A DNA stretch of 40,656 bases, taken from assembly GCA_003354145.1 (NCBI GenBank), contig PIVL01000006.1:1-40656 (forward strand). Direction: 5' to 3'. This document shows positions 27,276 to 35,681 of the stretch, piece by piece (positions within the stretch are counted from its first letter, which is position 1; every line of letters begins with the position of its first letter). The notes beneath the pieces were generated by a model. It did not search any database and was not told where the DNA came from. It saw only the letters and a program-made list of their open reading frames with translations. This stretch comes from Paracoccaceae bacterium. Lineage in GTDB: Bacteria; Pseudomonadota; Alphaproteobacteria; Rhodobacterales; Rhodobacteraceae. The position numbers and the translations under genes are program-made.

Positions 27276-28424
27276 ATGAAGTATTCGTTTTCTAACTACC
27301 AGGCAGGACTATTCCCGCTGGCTGCTATTTTGTTGCTGGCCGGATGTACAGAACCATTCGACTATGACTTGCGCGGCAATGTCGGAGTCTTCAACACAAC
27401 AGACGCTGCACGTGGTGCCACAGTAGATCGCCCCAAGCCTGACGATCGAGGGATCATCTCATATCCGCGTTATCAAGTGGCGGTGGCGCAACGTGGTGAC
27501 ACTGTTGCAGATGTTGCCAGCCGTATTGGCCTGCCAGCTGATGAACTGGCACGCTACAACGGCGTCGAAATTGGTGATACAATGCGGCAGGGCGAGATAC
27601 TGGCCCTGCCCCGGCGTGTCGCTGAACCTTCACTAGCAACTGGTGTGGATATTGAATCGCTAGCCGGAGGCGCGATTGATGCTTCGGCTGACACCACACC
27701 TGTTCAGACAACTTTGCTTGAACCCGCAGCAAAACCCAAGCCAGTACAGGCAACAGGCCCAGAACCCGTTCGCCACAAAGTCGTACGCGGCGAAACCGCC
27801 TATACCATTGCCCGACTGTATCAGGTGCCGGTGAAGTCACTGGGCGAATGGAATGGCCTTGGCAGTGATTTTGCCATTCGCGAAGGTCAGTATTTGCTGA
27901 TCCCGATTAATGCCGGCCCGGCAAGCACAGCTGTGGCGTCTAACGATCCCGGCACCGGATCGCAGACTCCAACCCCGCCAAGTGCGGTGACACCGCTTCC
28001 AGAGGAAAAGATCGACCCCAAGCCAGTTGAGGTGCCCGAAGTTTCTGTTGGCGAGCCGACACAGGCCAGCAACACGGCAGAAATGAGCCTTCCGGTTCGC
28101 GGCAAGATCATCAGTATCTACAAAAAAGGCAAAAATGAAGGTATCAACATCGCAGCAGACCCCGGAACCAAAGTAACGGCAGCAGCCGATGGGACCGTTG
28201 CGGCGATCATAAACAACGATGAAGACGTGCCGATCCTGGTGGTCCGCCATTCCGATAATGTGATGACGGTCTATGCCAATGTCGCGCAAGTCCAGGTGAA
28301 AAAAGGCGATAAAGTCAAACGTGGACAGCAGCTGGCAAGCCTGCGCAGCGGCGACGATGCCTATGTGCATTTCGAAGTGCGCAACGGTTTCGACAGCGTC
28401 GATCCGATGCCTTATCTGGAATAG
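27276..28424 (+). CDS. nlpD: NlpD-like lipoprotein: two LysM domains and a degenerate LytM (M23) domain
   Basis: 382 residues. The lipoprotein signal ends LLLAGC (Cys24). LysM 1 lies around 66-112 (YQVAVAQRGDTVADVASRIGL) and LysM 2 around 168-210 (HKVVRGETAYTIARLYQVPV), followed by a Pro-rich linker and a LytM domain from about 270. Metal ligands of active M23 peptidases are replaced (GINIAA instead of GIDIA, YVHFEVR instead of HLHFE), as in NlpD. It therefore probably activates amidases for cell separation rather than cutting peptidoglycan. It lies directly after surE-pcm, as in enterics. Confidence 0.88.
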   Translation: MKYSFSNYQAGLFPLAAILLLAGCTEPFDYDLRGNVGVFNTTDAARGATVDRPKPDDRGIISYPRYQVAVAQRGDTVADVASRIGLPADELARYNGVEIGDTMRQGEILALPRRVAEPSLATGVDIESLAGGAIDASADTTPVQTTLLEPAAKPKPVQATGPEPVRHKVVRGETAYTIARLYQVPVKSLGEWNGLGSDFAIREGQYLLIPINAGPASTAVASNDPGTGSQTPTPPSAVTPLPEEKIDPKPVEVPEVSVGEPTQASNTAEMSLPVRGKIISIYKKGKNEGINIAADPGTKVTAAADGTVAAIINNDEDVPILVVRHSDNVMTVYANVAQVQVKKGDKVKRGQQLASLRSGDDAYVHFEVRNGFDSVDPMPYLE

Positions 28425-28430
28425 TCTCTG

Positions 28431-29267
28431 CTAGATCTTGATCTTATGCCGACCAGCTAGATCAACAAAGAATTGCCAGGCCACTCGCCCGGACCGTGAT
28501 CCGCGTGTGGCCTGCCATTCAATTGCCTCGGCCCGCAGGGTTTCGGCATCGACATGCACCTTGTAAGCATCGCAATAGCGATCGATCATTTCAAGATATT
28601 CGTCCTGCGAACAGGGATGGAAACCCAGCCACAATCCAAAGCGATCTGACAGCGATACCTTTTCCTCGACCGCCTCGGACGGGGAAATCGCGCTTGATCG
28701 TTCGTTTTCGATCATGTCGCGGGGCATCAGGTGGCGACGGTTCGACGTGGCATACAAAACCACATTATCTGGCCGCCCCTCGATACCGCCGTCTAATACG
28801 GCCTTTAGCGACTTGTAATGTTCATCATCATGGGAAAACGACAGATCATCGCAAAACAGCACAAATTGATAGGGCGCGGCGCGAAGATGGTTCAGCAAGC
28901 GTCCTACTGTAGGCAGGTCTTCGCGTTGTAATTCAATCAATTTCAACTCTGCGAAATCGACCTGAACTACGGCGTGTATTGCTTTGACAAGGCTTGATTT
29001 TCCCATACCACGTGCGCCCCACAACAGCGCGTTGTTAGAAGGAAATCCAGCCGCAAAGCGCTGGGTGTTATCCAGCAGTATATCGCGCGCGCGGTCGACA
29101 CCGATCAACAGGCTCATATCGACGCGACTGACCTGAGACACCGGCACCAGACGATCTGGCTCGACCTGCCAGACAAAAGCAGACGCTGCCGCAAAATCAG
29201 GTGCTGCCAGTGGCACAGGAGACATCCGCTCCAGCGCCGCAGCAACCCGCTCTAACGGGTCAGTCAT
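28431..29267 (-). CDS. DUF815 family ATP-binding protein
   Basis: 278-residue AAA-type ATPase of the DUF815 family. Walker A is GARGMGKSS (84-92) in NNALLWGARGMGKSSLVKAI, Walker B is FVLFCDDLSF, and sensor-like residues are in VVLYATSNRRHL, followed by the family's conserved DRFGLWLGFHPCSQDEYL. The biological role is unknown. It overlaps tatC by 4 bp, so it is the last gene of the tat operon. Its stop is only 6 bp from that of the convergent nlpD-like gene, leaving no room for a separate terminator. Confidence 0.9.
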   Translation of the reverse strand: MTDPLERVAAALERMSPVPLAAPDFAAASAFVWQVEPDRLVPVSQVSRVDMSLLIGVDRARDILLDNTQRFAAGFPSNNALLWGARGMGKSSLVKAIHAVVQVDFAELKLIELQREDLPTVGRLLNHLRAAPYQFVLFCDDLSFSHDDEHYKSLKAVLDGGIEGRPDNVVLYATSNRRHLMPRDMIENERSSAISPSEAVEEKVSLSDRFGLWLGFHPCSQDEYLEMIDRYCDAYKVHVDAETLRAEAIEWQATRGSRSGRVAWQFFVDLAGRHKIKI

Positions 29268-30229
29268 TTCTTATCGTCCTTATCACTTTCGTCAGCATCT
29301 TCGTCAGCGAAGTCTTCAAACAAAGGATCTTCTTCTTCATCCTCCTCCTCGTCGTCATCCAGATCAAACAGGCTTTCGTCTTCGCCGATGATTCCCTCTT
29401 TGCGGGCCGCGACGTCTTTTTGACGCTCAACATAGGCCACCAAAGCTATCGAAATCTCGTACAGGCCATAGACCACAGTAAACAGAATTATCTGGGTGAT
29501 CACGTCCGGCGGTGTTACCAGCGCAGCCACCACCAAAATCGCAACAATCGCATATTTTCGCGTTGATCTTAGGCCTCGGGAACTGGCCAAACCCGCCTTG
29601 CCCATCAATGTCAGCAATACTGGCAACTGGAAACACAACCCAAAGGCCATGATCATTTTCAGTGTGATATCAAGGGTTTCGTTGACCTTACCGTTAAAGA
29701 CAATATCAATTCCGCCGTTTTTGACGTCTGATACTCCACTCTCATCAGCAACAATCGCCGCCAGATATGACGGCAGATCGGCGAACCCAAGAAAGAACGT
29801 CATCGCCAAAGGTACAACAAACAAATGCGCAAATGCGGCGCCAATCAGGAACATCACCGGCGAGGCAATCAGAAACGGCAGAAATGCCCCGCGTTCATTG
29901 CGATACAACCCCGGCGCAACAAAGCGCCAAAGCTGAAAACCAATCACCGGAAAGGCCAGCATAAATCCCCCCACCATCGAGATGCGGATCAGGGTGAAAA
30001 AATACTCTTGCGGCGCGGTATACTGCATTACCGGGTCTTCGTTGCCCAGACCGCGCATACTCTCTTCAATTGGGATGAGTAGAAAATCAAGGATCTGACT
30101 GCCAAAGGTAAAGCAGATTATCATACCCACGATAAACGCCATAACCGATCGGATTAGCCGGGTTCGCAATTCAGCAAGATGCTCAATCAACGGGGCTGAG
30201 CTGTCTTCAATTTCTTCGGTCTGGCTCAT
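29264..30229 (-). CDS. tatC: Sec-independent protein translocase TatC
   Basis: 321-residue polytopic membrane protein that recognises twin-arginine signal peptides with TatB. The conserved start is [23 protein letters not shown]. Six hydrophobic segments follow, including [34 protein letters not shown] and [26 protein letters not shown]. Beyond residue 285 comes an unusual Asp/Glu-rich tail ([19 protein letters not shown]...) of about 35 residues, absent from the shorter E. coli protein. It overlaps tatB by 4 bp. Confidence 0.96.
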   Translation of the reverse strand: MSQTEEIEDSSAPLIEHLAELRTRLIRSVMAFIVGMIICFTFGSQILDFLLIPIEESMRGLGNEDPVMQYTAPQEYFFTLIRISMVGGFMLAFPVIGFQLWRFVAPGLYRNERGAFLPFLIASPVMFLIGAAFAHLFVVPLAMTFFLGFADLPSYLAAIVADESGVSDVKNGGIDIVFNGKVNETLDITLKMIMAFGLCFQLPVLLTLMGKAGLASSRGLRSTRKYAIVAILVVAALVTPPDVITQIILFTVVYGLYEISIALVAYVERQKDVAARKEGIIGEDESLFDLDDDEEEDEEEDPLFEDFADEDADESDKDDKK

Positions 30230-30714
30230 GTTTTGGCCTTATCGGGGGTATCATCCGCAACCAATGCTGCTTCAGCCTCGTCTGCCTTGGCCAAAGCCTC
30301 GGCAGCTTCGCGCGCTTTGCGCTCTGCTGCTTTACGCGCAGTTGCGGCCTGAATTTTCTTGGCCGTTGCTGCGCGTTCCGCCGATAATTTTCCGGTTTCG
30401 CTTTTAGGGTCGTATTTGCCGGGGTCAAATTTGCCCGGGTTCAGATCCTCAGCCAGATCGCGCGTCGCATCCTTGACGCTGTCCAAAGCAGAGCCAACCG
30501 GGTTGGTGGCCGTCTTTAGCCCCTTGGCAATATCGCGCACGCCAGATTCATCTGCCGCGTCGTTCATCGCGCGGCTGAATTCACGGGCCATGCCTTTGGC
30601 CTTGCCTACAAATCGTCCGACATTGCGGAACATAACCGGCAAGTCTTTGGGGCCGACAACGATCAGCGCCACGACGCCAACCACCAGCATCTCGGTCATA
30701 CCCAGATCGAACAT
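30226..30714 (-). CDS. tatB: Sec-independent protein translocase TatB
   Basis: 162-residue single-span protein. An N-terminal membrane helix ([26 protein letters not shown]) runs into the amphipathic helix [18 protein letters not shown], the standard TatB layout with a Gly-Pro hinge. The C-terminal half is a Lys/Ala/Glu-rich helix-former ([31 protein letters not shown]), possibly a coiled coil. It begins 6 bp after tatA and overlaps tatC. Confidence 0.95.
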   Translation of the reverse strand: MFDLGMTEMLVVGVVALIVVGPKDLPVMFRNVGRFVGKAKGMAREFSRAMNDAADESGVRDIAKGLKTATNPVGSALDSVKDATRDLAEDLNPGKFDPGKYDPKSETGKLSAERAATAKKIQAATARKAAERKAREAAEALAKADEAEAALVADDTPDKAKT

Positions 30715-30720
30715 CGTTGG

Positions 30721-30948
30721 TTACGCCTTGTCTTTATCAGTCTCGACGGCGTCAGGTGTAATGTCCTTGGCCTCGTTGGAAGCCTCTTCTTCCAGTTCTT
30801 TCTGGCCGTCATTGATGCCTTTCTTGAACGATGTGATGCCTTTGCCCACTTCGCCCATCAACGAGCTGATTTTGCCGCGTCCAAACAGCACCAAAACCAC
30901 AACCGCGATAAGCAGTAGGCCCGGAAGACCCATATTCCCAATTCCCAT
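30721..30948 (-). CDS. tatA: Sec-independent protein translocase TatA
   Basis: 75-residue pore-forming Tat subunit. The membrane helix ([31 protein letters not shown]) is followed by an amphipathic helix and a charged tail, with the FGRGK hinge typical of TatA. Two ATG codons compete: 30954 lies directly against AAGGAG, while 30948 is six bases away, an optimal distance, so 30948 is chosen. First gene of tatABC-DUF815. Confidence 0.94.
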   Translation of the reverse strand: MGIGNMGLPGLLLIAVVVLVLFGRGKISSLMGEVGKGITSFKKGINDGQKELEEEASNEAKDITPDAVETDKDKA

Positions 30949-31096
30949 ATCCATCTCCTTAATGTCACCCGCACCATTGGCGCACGGGCTAAGTCGCAGT
31001 TGTTTTACGCATCACCAGCCTCTGGGGAAAGTCACAAACCGGGAATCATCCGGCAATCGACCCAACATTTACACCTTTTTACCGGTGGCGCGCATT

Positions 31097-31120
31097 CAAC
31101 TGACAGGTTTATGTCAGTTG
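31097..31120. promoter_or_regulatory. Perfect 9-bp-arm inverted repeat, probable operator
   Basis: CAACTGACA and TGTCAGTTG separated by six bases. It lies 42 bp upstream of the ABM-like gene, where the promoter is expected, and the gene after that encodes a WYL-type regulator. A perfect palindrome of this size is a strong candidate binding site for that regulator. Confidence 0.6.
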
Positions 31121-31161
31121 GTTACTGCTAGGTCCAGCCTATCATCAAAAGGAGAAACCAG

Positions 31162-31482
31162 ATGAAACAAAACGTTGCCGAGATCGTGACCTTCAAACTA
31201 GCCCCGGGCGTCACCGCTGATCACTACATTGGCCTATCAAAAACCATCAACGACTTCGTTGAAAACTGCCCCGGTTTTATATTTCGCCGCCTCAGCTCTG
31301 GCAATGATGGGCGCTGGACAGATACCGCGATCTGGTCAGACATGGAGGCTGCAAAGGCAGCCGCTGACGCCTTTCCTCAACAGGACTTTGCACCAAAAGT
31401 CATGGCTGCGATTGATGCGGATACACTCGATATGCGCCACGAGGTTATCCATTTCACGCGAATTCCATCAGAAAGCTCTTAA
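31162..31482 (+). CDS. Small dimeric alpha/beta-barrel (ABM-like) protein
   Basis: 106 residues with the pattern of an antibiotic biosynthesis monooxygenase-like / dimeric alpha-beta barrel protein: an N-terminal strand (VAEIVTFKLAPGVT), a helix (HYIGLSKTINDFVENCPGF), strands IFRRLSS and WTDTAIWSDMEAAKAAADAF, and a C-terminal HEVIHFTRI strand. Enzymatic activity is not evident. AAGGAGAAACC gives a good ribosome binding site. It sits 48 bp before a WYL-family regulator on the same strand and behind a perfect palindrome, suggesting a regulated pair. Confidence 0.75.
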   Translation: MKQNVAEIVTFKLAPGVTADHYIGLSKTINDFVENCPGFIFRRLSSGNDGRWTDTAIWSDMEAAKAAADAFPQQDFAPKVMAAIDADTLDMRHEVIHFTRIPSESS

Positions 31483-31530
31483 AGCGATCTGACTTGACGG
31501 GCCCCCCTTTGGTGCATCATGGCTTGACCC

Positions 31531-32214
31531 ATGCGCCGCACTGATCGCCTGTTCGATATCATCCAAATCCTGCGCGACGGTCATTTGCACCGTGCGCAGG
31601 ACATTGCCGCGCGTCTCGAAGTATCCGTGCGCACGATATACCGCGATATGGACACGCTTGTGGCGTCGGGCGTGCCGGTTCAGGGCGAACGCGGCGTTGG
31701 CTATATGGCGACCGAGGCCATTGCCCTGCCCCCTCTGACCCTTACTCCGGCCGAGCTTGAGGCGCTGAACCTTGGCATGGCGATTGTCGCCGAGGCCGCC
31801 GATTCCGATCTCAAATCCGCCGCACTGTCTCTGGCCGGCAAGATCGACGCAGTGCTGCCAACCAGGGTCATCGCCGAGGCGGACAGATGGAAATTCGCGG
31901 TCTACCCGTTTGCCGATGCAGCGCGGGGCTTTTCCCATATGGCAACATTGCGCGCGGCTATTAAATCCCGCCAGAAACTGGCACTGACCTACCGGCGGAT
32001 TGACAAGACACTGACCCAACGCACCGTTCGCCCCTTGCATATGGAATACTGGGGTCGCGTCTGGACATTGACGGCGTGGTGCGAAACCCGCAATGATTTC
32101 CGCGTGTTCCGTGTTGATTTGATCGAAGAGGCCCAAGCCCTGCCAGAACTATTCGTCGATGAGCCCGGAAAAAACCTTGCGGACTTCATGGCCCGACAAG
32201 ACAAACACCCCTAA
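31531..32214 (+). CDS. YafY-family transcriptional regulator (HTH + WYL domain)
   Basis: 227 residues. An N-terminal DeoR-like winged helix-turn-helix (RRTDRLFDIIQILRDGHLHRAQDIAARLEVSVRTIYRDMDTLVASGVPVQG) is followed by a WYL-type ligand/regulatory domain (around 135-205, LTYRRIDKTLTQRTVRPLHMEYWGRVWTLTAWCETRNDFRVFRVDLI). The motif here is VWTLTAW rather than the textbook W-Y-L order. Members sense small ligands or nucleic acids and often control adjacent genes. The ABM-like gene and the inverted repeat upstream are the obvious targets. Confidence 0.9.
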   Translation: MRRTDRLFDIIQILRDGHLHRAQDIAARLEVSVRTIYRDMDTLVASGVPVQGERGVGYMATEAIALPPLTLTPAELEALNLGMAIVAEAADSDLKSAALSLAGKIDAVLPTRVIAEADRWKFAVYPFADAARGFSHMATLRAAIKSRQKLALTYRRIDKTLTQRTVRPLHMEYWGRVWTLTAWCETRNDFRVFRVDLIEEAQALPELFVDEPGKNLADFMARQDKHP

Positions 32215-32248
32215 ATTTCTTCTCGTCGAAAATACTCGTGCCACAGGC

Positions 32249-32265
32249 ATGGTGCGCAGCACCAT
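32249..32265. terminator. Hairpin between convergent genes
   Basis: ATGGTGC / GCACCAT around GCA, in the 55-bp gap between the stops of the WYL regulator and the ABC ATPase. It could serve as a bidirectional terminator, although no T-run follows on either strand. Confidence 0.35.
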
Positions 32266-32269
32266 TCAC

Positions 32270-33349
32270 TCAGGCCGGAAACACAAAGCAACGATCCCGC
32301 CGGATCGTCAGCCACATCACCTTGCCTTCGGCCGGGATAAACACATTCGGCACCGTCGCCTTAAGCACGGGTCCACCATAATCCATGGTGAATTCCACCA
32401 ACGATTCATGCCCCATGAACCGCGCCCGTTTCACCACACCACGTGCCGCAATTCCATCGCTTGGTGTTGGGTTCGGCCCTGTGCCACCTCGATCAAAATC
32501 AAGCCGTACATGTTGTGGACGAAAAACGATGTCCACATCTGTGCCATCCGCGATTCCCGGTGCCAGAAAATGCCCAAACGGTGTTTGCGCCAGCGCCCCA
32601 TTTACCTGTGCCTGCAGCACATTTGCATCGCTGAAAAAAGATACCGCGGCGCGATCCACTGGTCGGGTATAGACATTATACGGCGCGCCCTGCTGCACGA
32701 TCTTGCCGTTACGCATCAGCGCAATTTCATCAGCCATACGCATAGCTTCGTCTGGTTCATGCGTCACCAGAAGAACAGCTGTGTCCTCTTCTTTCAGCAG
32801 GCTCAGCGTTTCGTCACGAATACCATCGCGTAATCTGTTATCCAGGCCTGAAAACGGTTCGTCCATCAGCATGATCCGGGGCCGTGGTGCCAACGCGCGC
32901 GCCAACGCGACACGTTGTTGCTCGCCTCCCGAGAGTTGATGCGGATAGCCGTCGATGAAGCGTTGCAACCCTACCCGGTCCAGCAATTCATTGACCCGTG
33001 CTCGTTTTTCGTCTTTCGTCCCTTTAAGTCCGAAACTGACGTTGTTCGCCACGGTAAGATGCGGAAACAAAACAAAATCCTGAAAGATCAGCCCGATTTG
33101 ACGCCGCTCCGGCGGGACCCGAAAAATGGTGTCACAGACCAGTTTTCCATCGACATAAATTTCGCCGCTGTCCTGCATTTCAACGCCGGCAATCAACCGC
33201 AGTGTCGTCGACTTGCCGCAACCCGATGGCCCCAACAGGCACGTCACCTGACCGGGCAGGATCTGCAGAGACACATCATCCACAACTGGCCGTCCGTCAT
33301 AAAGACGGATCAGATTGCGAATTTCAAGCCTTGGGATTTGCGGCTGCAC
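32270..33349 (-). CDS. ABC transporter ATP-binding protein, FbpC/PotA type
   Basis: 359-residue importer ATPase. It has Walker A GPSGCGKST (40-48), Q-loop IFQDFVLFPHLTV, signature LSGGEQQRV (from 139), Walker B IMLMDEP (159-165) and a switch His in LLVTHEPDEAM. A TOBE-like C-terminal domain follows from about 270 (DVDIVFRPQHVRLDF). The pattern fits ferric-iron (FbpC) or polyamine (PotA) importers; the substrate is uncertain. The start is a GTG at 33349 with GAGG eight bases before. No permease or binding protein is adjacent, so it is an orphan here. Confidence 0.88.
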   Translation of the reverse strand: MQPQIPRLEIRNLIRLYDGRPVVDDVSLQILPGQVTCLLGPSGCGKSTTLRLIAGVEMQDSGEIYVDGKLVCDTIFRVPPERRQIGLIFQDFVLFPHLTVANNVSFGLKGTKDEKRARVNELLDRVGLQRFIDGYPHQLSGGEQQRVALARALAPRPRIMLMDEPFSGLDNRLRDGIRDETLSLLKEEDTAVLLVTHEPDEAMRMADEIALMRNGKIVQQGAPYNVYTRPVDRAAVSFFSDANVLQAQVNGALAQTPFGHFLAPGIADGTDVDIVFRPQHVRLDFDRGGTGPNPTPSDGIAARGVVKRARFMGHESLVEFTMDYGGPVLKATVPNVFIPAEGKVMWLTIRRDRCFVFPA

Positions 33350-33428
33350 TGGAATGCCTCATTACGTTTACCCGATTAAAACCATCGGTTTTTCGCAGAT
33401 AGCAATCTCGCAGATGTGGTGCAAGCGT

Positions 33429-34469
33429 CTAGCAGCAAGAGTTGTCGTTAGTTTCAACCTCAAACGGGCTATCGTCACCACACCCCTCAAAAATTCCGTG
33501 GTGGCGATCAAATGAACCGATAAAATCGAAATGCCGGGCAAAGCGGCTGTCTTTCAGCATCATCCAGCTGTTGCCGCAGACCGGGAATACTTTGCCGGTT
33601 TCAATAACATGATGACCATCCAGCGCAAATTCCTGCGGCGCATGTGGCACCGTGCCCTTGTATATCACTGCTTGCCCATAATCTTCGCAAGCCGGTTCCA
33701 AACCGCCTAGCTTGAACAACCGGTAAGTCGAGGACAGGAATTTCAGCGGCGCAATCCGTGCCTCAAGTTCCGGGTTCTCAACGGTCAGGGGCCGCTGCAC
33801 CACCAGTCGCGGATCACCAAATCCGGCGCGCTTGGCGAATGTCAAAAAGTCGTTCCAATACAATGCTCCGGACAGGCATTCACCATAAAGAACCTCGTCC
33901 CTGGCCATCGCCACCGGCACTCTCTGGTCGGCGTAAACGTCCGAGAAATACATCTCGCCGCCCTCTTTCAGCAGATGGTGCGCACCGCGAAACACTGCCT
34001 CTTTGTCGGTCGCAAGGTTGATTACGCAATTGGATACGATGATGTCAAAGCTGCCCGGCTCTAGCGGCAAATCCTCAAGCTGTTCGATATAACCGTGAAG
34101 GAATTCAACATTCGATGTAGCGTGGCCAAAGGCATCAGCGTGAAAATTCCGATGTCGTTCGGCCACATCAAGCTGTGCTTGCGTCATATCAACCCCAACC
34201 ACACGACCGGTTTCGCCAACCAGTGCTGAAAGCGCATAAACATCACGCCCTGCGCCACAACCCAGATCAAGAATTTTCATCCCTTCCAGATCAAGTGGGG
34301 CAATCAATCCACAGCCATAATACCGGGTCAGAACCTCATCATGGATCTGCGACAAAACCTTTTTGACATAATCCGGCATATCATCCGGTGTACAGCAGGC
34401 ATTGGTTTGCAAATCTTCACTGCTTTGCAGCGTTTCACCGTAGTAGGTTTGCACATTTTCATGCTTCAT
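33429..34469 (-). CDS. arsM: Arsenite S-adenosylmethionine methyltransferase, AS3MT-like
   Basis: 346-residue SAM-dependent methyltransferase that methylates As(III). It follows the animal AS3MT pattern closely: VQTYYGETLQSSEDLQTNAC, then VLTRYYGCGL, motif I ILDLGCGAGRD (66-76), VGVDMTQAQLDVAE, VEFLHGYIEQL, IIVSNCVINL and LYGECLSGALYW. The four Cys needed for arsenic binding and disulfide relay are represented by Cys25/26, Cys53, Cys148 and Cys198. The C-terminus ends in a Cys pair. No arsR, arsC or arsB is next to it, and no ArsR box was seen. It is downstream of the HEAT-repeat gene, 79 bp away. Confidence 0.92.
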   Translation of the reverse strand: MKHENVQTYYGETLQSSEDLQTNACCTPDDMPDYVKKVLSQIHDEVLTRYYGCGLIAPLDLEGMKILDLGCGAGRDVYALSALVGETGRVVGVDMTQAQLDVAERHRNFHADAFGHATSNVEFLHGYIEQLEDLPLEPGSFDIIVSNCVINLATDKEAVFRGAHHLLKEGGEMYFSDVYADQRVPVAMARDEVLYGECLSGALYWNDFLTFAKRAGFGDPRLVVQRPLTVENPELEARIAPLKFLSSTYRLFKLGGLEPACEDYGQAVIYKGTVPHAPQEFALDGHHVIETGKVFPVCGNSWMMLKDSRFARHFDFIGSFDRHHGIFEGCGDDSPFEVETNDNSCC

Positions 34470-34548
34470 CAGGGATGCCTTTGACTCTGAAAGATTGAAC
34501 TAATGCTTCCTAAACCACGTCTCTGATCCAACAGCAACTCATGTCGGC

Positions 34549-35679
34549 TCACAGCTCTGTCAGCTCAAAATCCGCGCTGGCCCGCACCTGCCCATTCACC
34601 TGCAATTCCACCCGATGTGCCCCCGGAAACAGCCGGAATGTCGTGGCGTTGCCCTTAAGCCGGTGTGACTTTGTCATCTCCAAAGCCGTCGCCGCTTTGA
34701 CCATGCCAGTTTTCAGCTTGAACACCTTTGAACGCAGCCCTCCATCAGCTTTGCGAAACCACAGCACGTAGTCCACTAAAACCGGGGCGTCCTTTGCAGA
34801 TTCAATCCTGCAGGTGAACTCTAAAACAGAGCCAATGACCACAGGCCCGGGTTTTAGGCTGATTTCACAGTTCAAATCAGCATCCGGGTCATAACCAAGC
34901 ATCGTCATTGCCTCGGGATGCCCGGCTTTGATTAGCCCGCGTAACGCGTGGCGTGTCATCCAGCTCAACTCATTGCGGTCTTGCGTGCCTTGTTCAGCCC
35001 AAGTTTTAAGCCTCTCCAACGCCATCTCCGGGTCTTTTTTGGTGATGTCATTCAGATGATTTGCAACCGAGCGGGTTACAAATCGCGTCCGGTCACGGTG
35101 CAGCACGTCCAGCAGGTCAAGCGGTTGATCCAAACTTAGCCCAACCGCCTGCCCCCACGGCAAACGCGGTCGGGTGCCTTCGCTGACCAGTCGGCGCACG
35201 TGGTAACTATCATGGCGGGCCCAAGTGGCCATTCGGTTCAGAACCAGATCGGGGTGGGCGTTAAGATAAGGGCGAACGGCCCATTCCATTGAAAACCGCT
35301 GGGTAAGTTCCTCGATCAGATCAAGCGCCAAATCCACATGATCCGGCAACCCAGCACGAGCGACAAATTCACCCAAGGGGGAAAATATGAAATCACCGAA
35401 ATCATCATCGGCCAGCAATGGATCCAGTGGAGGTGGCAAAGCTGCGCGCAATATCGGGGCGGTGTCTGGCAGTGGACCCGGCAAATGTTTTGCCAGACAC
35501 TCTGCGATCCAGTTGATCCGCTCTTTCAGCTCGAACTCGGCAAGCCGCGCCATGACATCAGCCTCGAATACAGATGCGTCAAAGCGCGTATCTGCGGCGG
35601 CAAAAAGGTCCGCAAGATAGCGAACCTTTTCTACGTTAAATAGCTGATCTTTTAGGGAAAACCCTTGTGATACGGCCAT
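34549..35679 (-). CDS. HEAT-repeat protein, DNA alkylation repair (AlkD/COG4335)-like
   Basis: 376 residues. The N-terminal two thirds are helical repeats (LDLIEELTQRFSMEWAVRPYLNAHPDLVLNRMATWARHDSYHVRRLVSEGTRPRLPW) as in AlkD-type DNA glycosylase-like proteins, with the typical HVRRLVSEGTRPRLPW and VANHLNDITKKDP stretches of COG4335. A C-terminal beta-rich domain (VLEFTCRIESAKDAPVLVDYVLWF ... GAHRVELQVNG) follows. The role is presumed to be repair of alkylated bases, unproven. ATG 35679 starts two bases after the SDR stop, so the two are translationally coupled. Confidence 0.8.
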   Translation of the reverse strand: MAVSQGFSLKDQLFNVEKVRYLADLFAAADTRFDASVFEADVMARLAEFELKERINWIAECLAKHLPGPLPDTAPILRAALPPPLDPLLADDDFGDFIFSPLGEFVARAGLPDHVDLALDLIEELTQRFSMEWAVRPYLNAHPDLVLNRMATWARHDSYHVRRLVSEGTRPRLPWGQAVGLSLDQPLDLLDVLHRDRTRFVTRSVANHLNDITKKDPEMALERLKTWAEQGTQDRNELSWMTRHALRGLIKAGHPEAMTMLGYDPDADLNCEISLKPGPVVIGSVLEFTCRIESAKDAPVLVDYVLWFRKADGGLRSKVFKLKTGMVKAATALEMTKSHRLKGNATTFRLFPGAHRVELQVNGQVRASADFELTEL

Positions 35680-35681
35680 CC

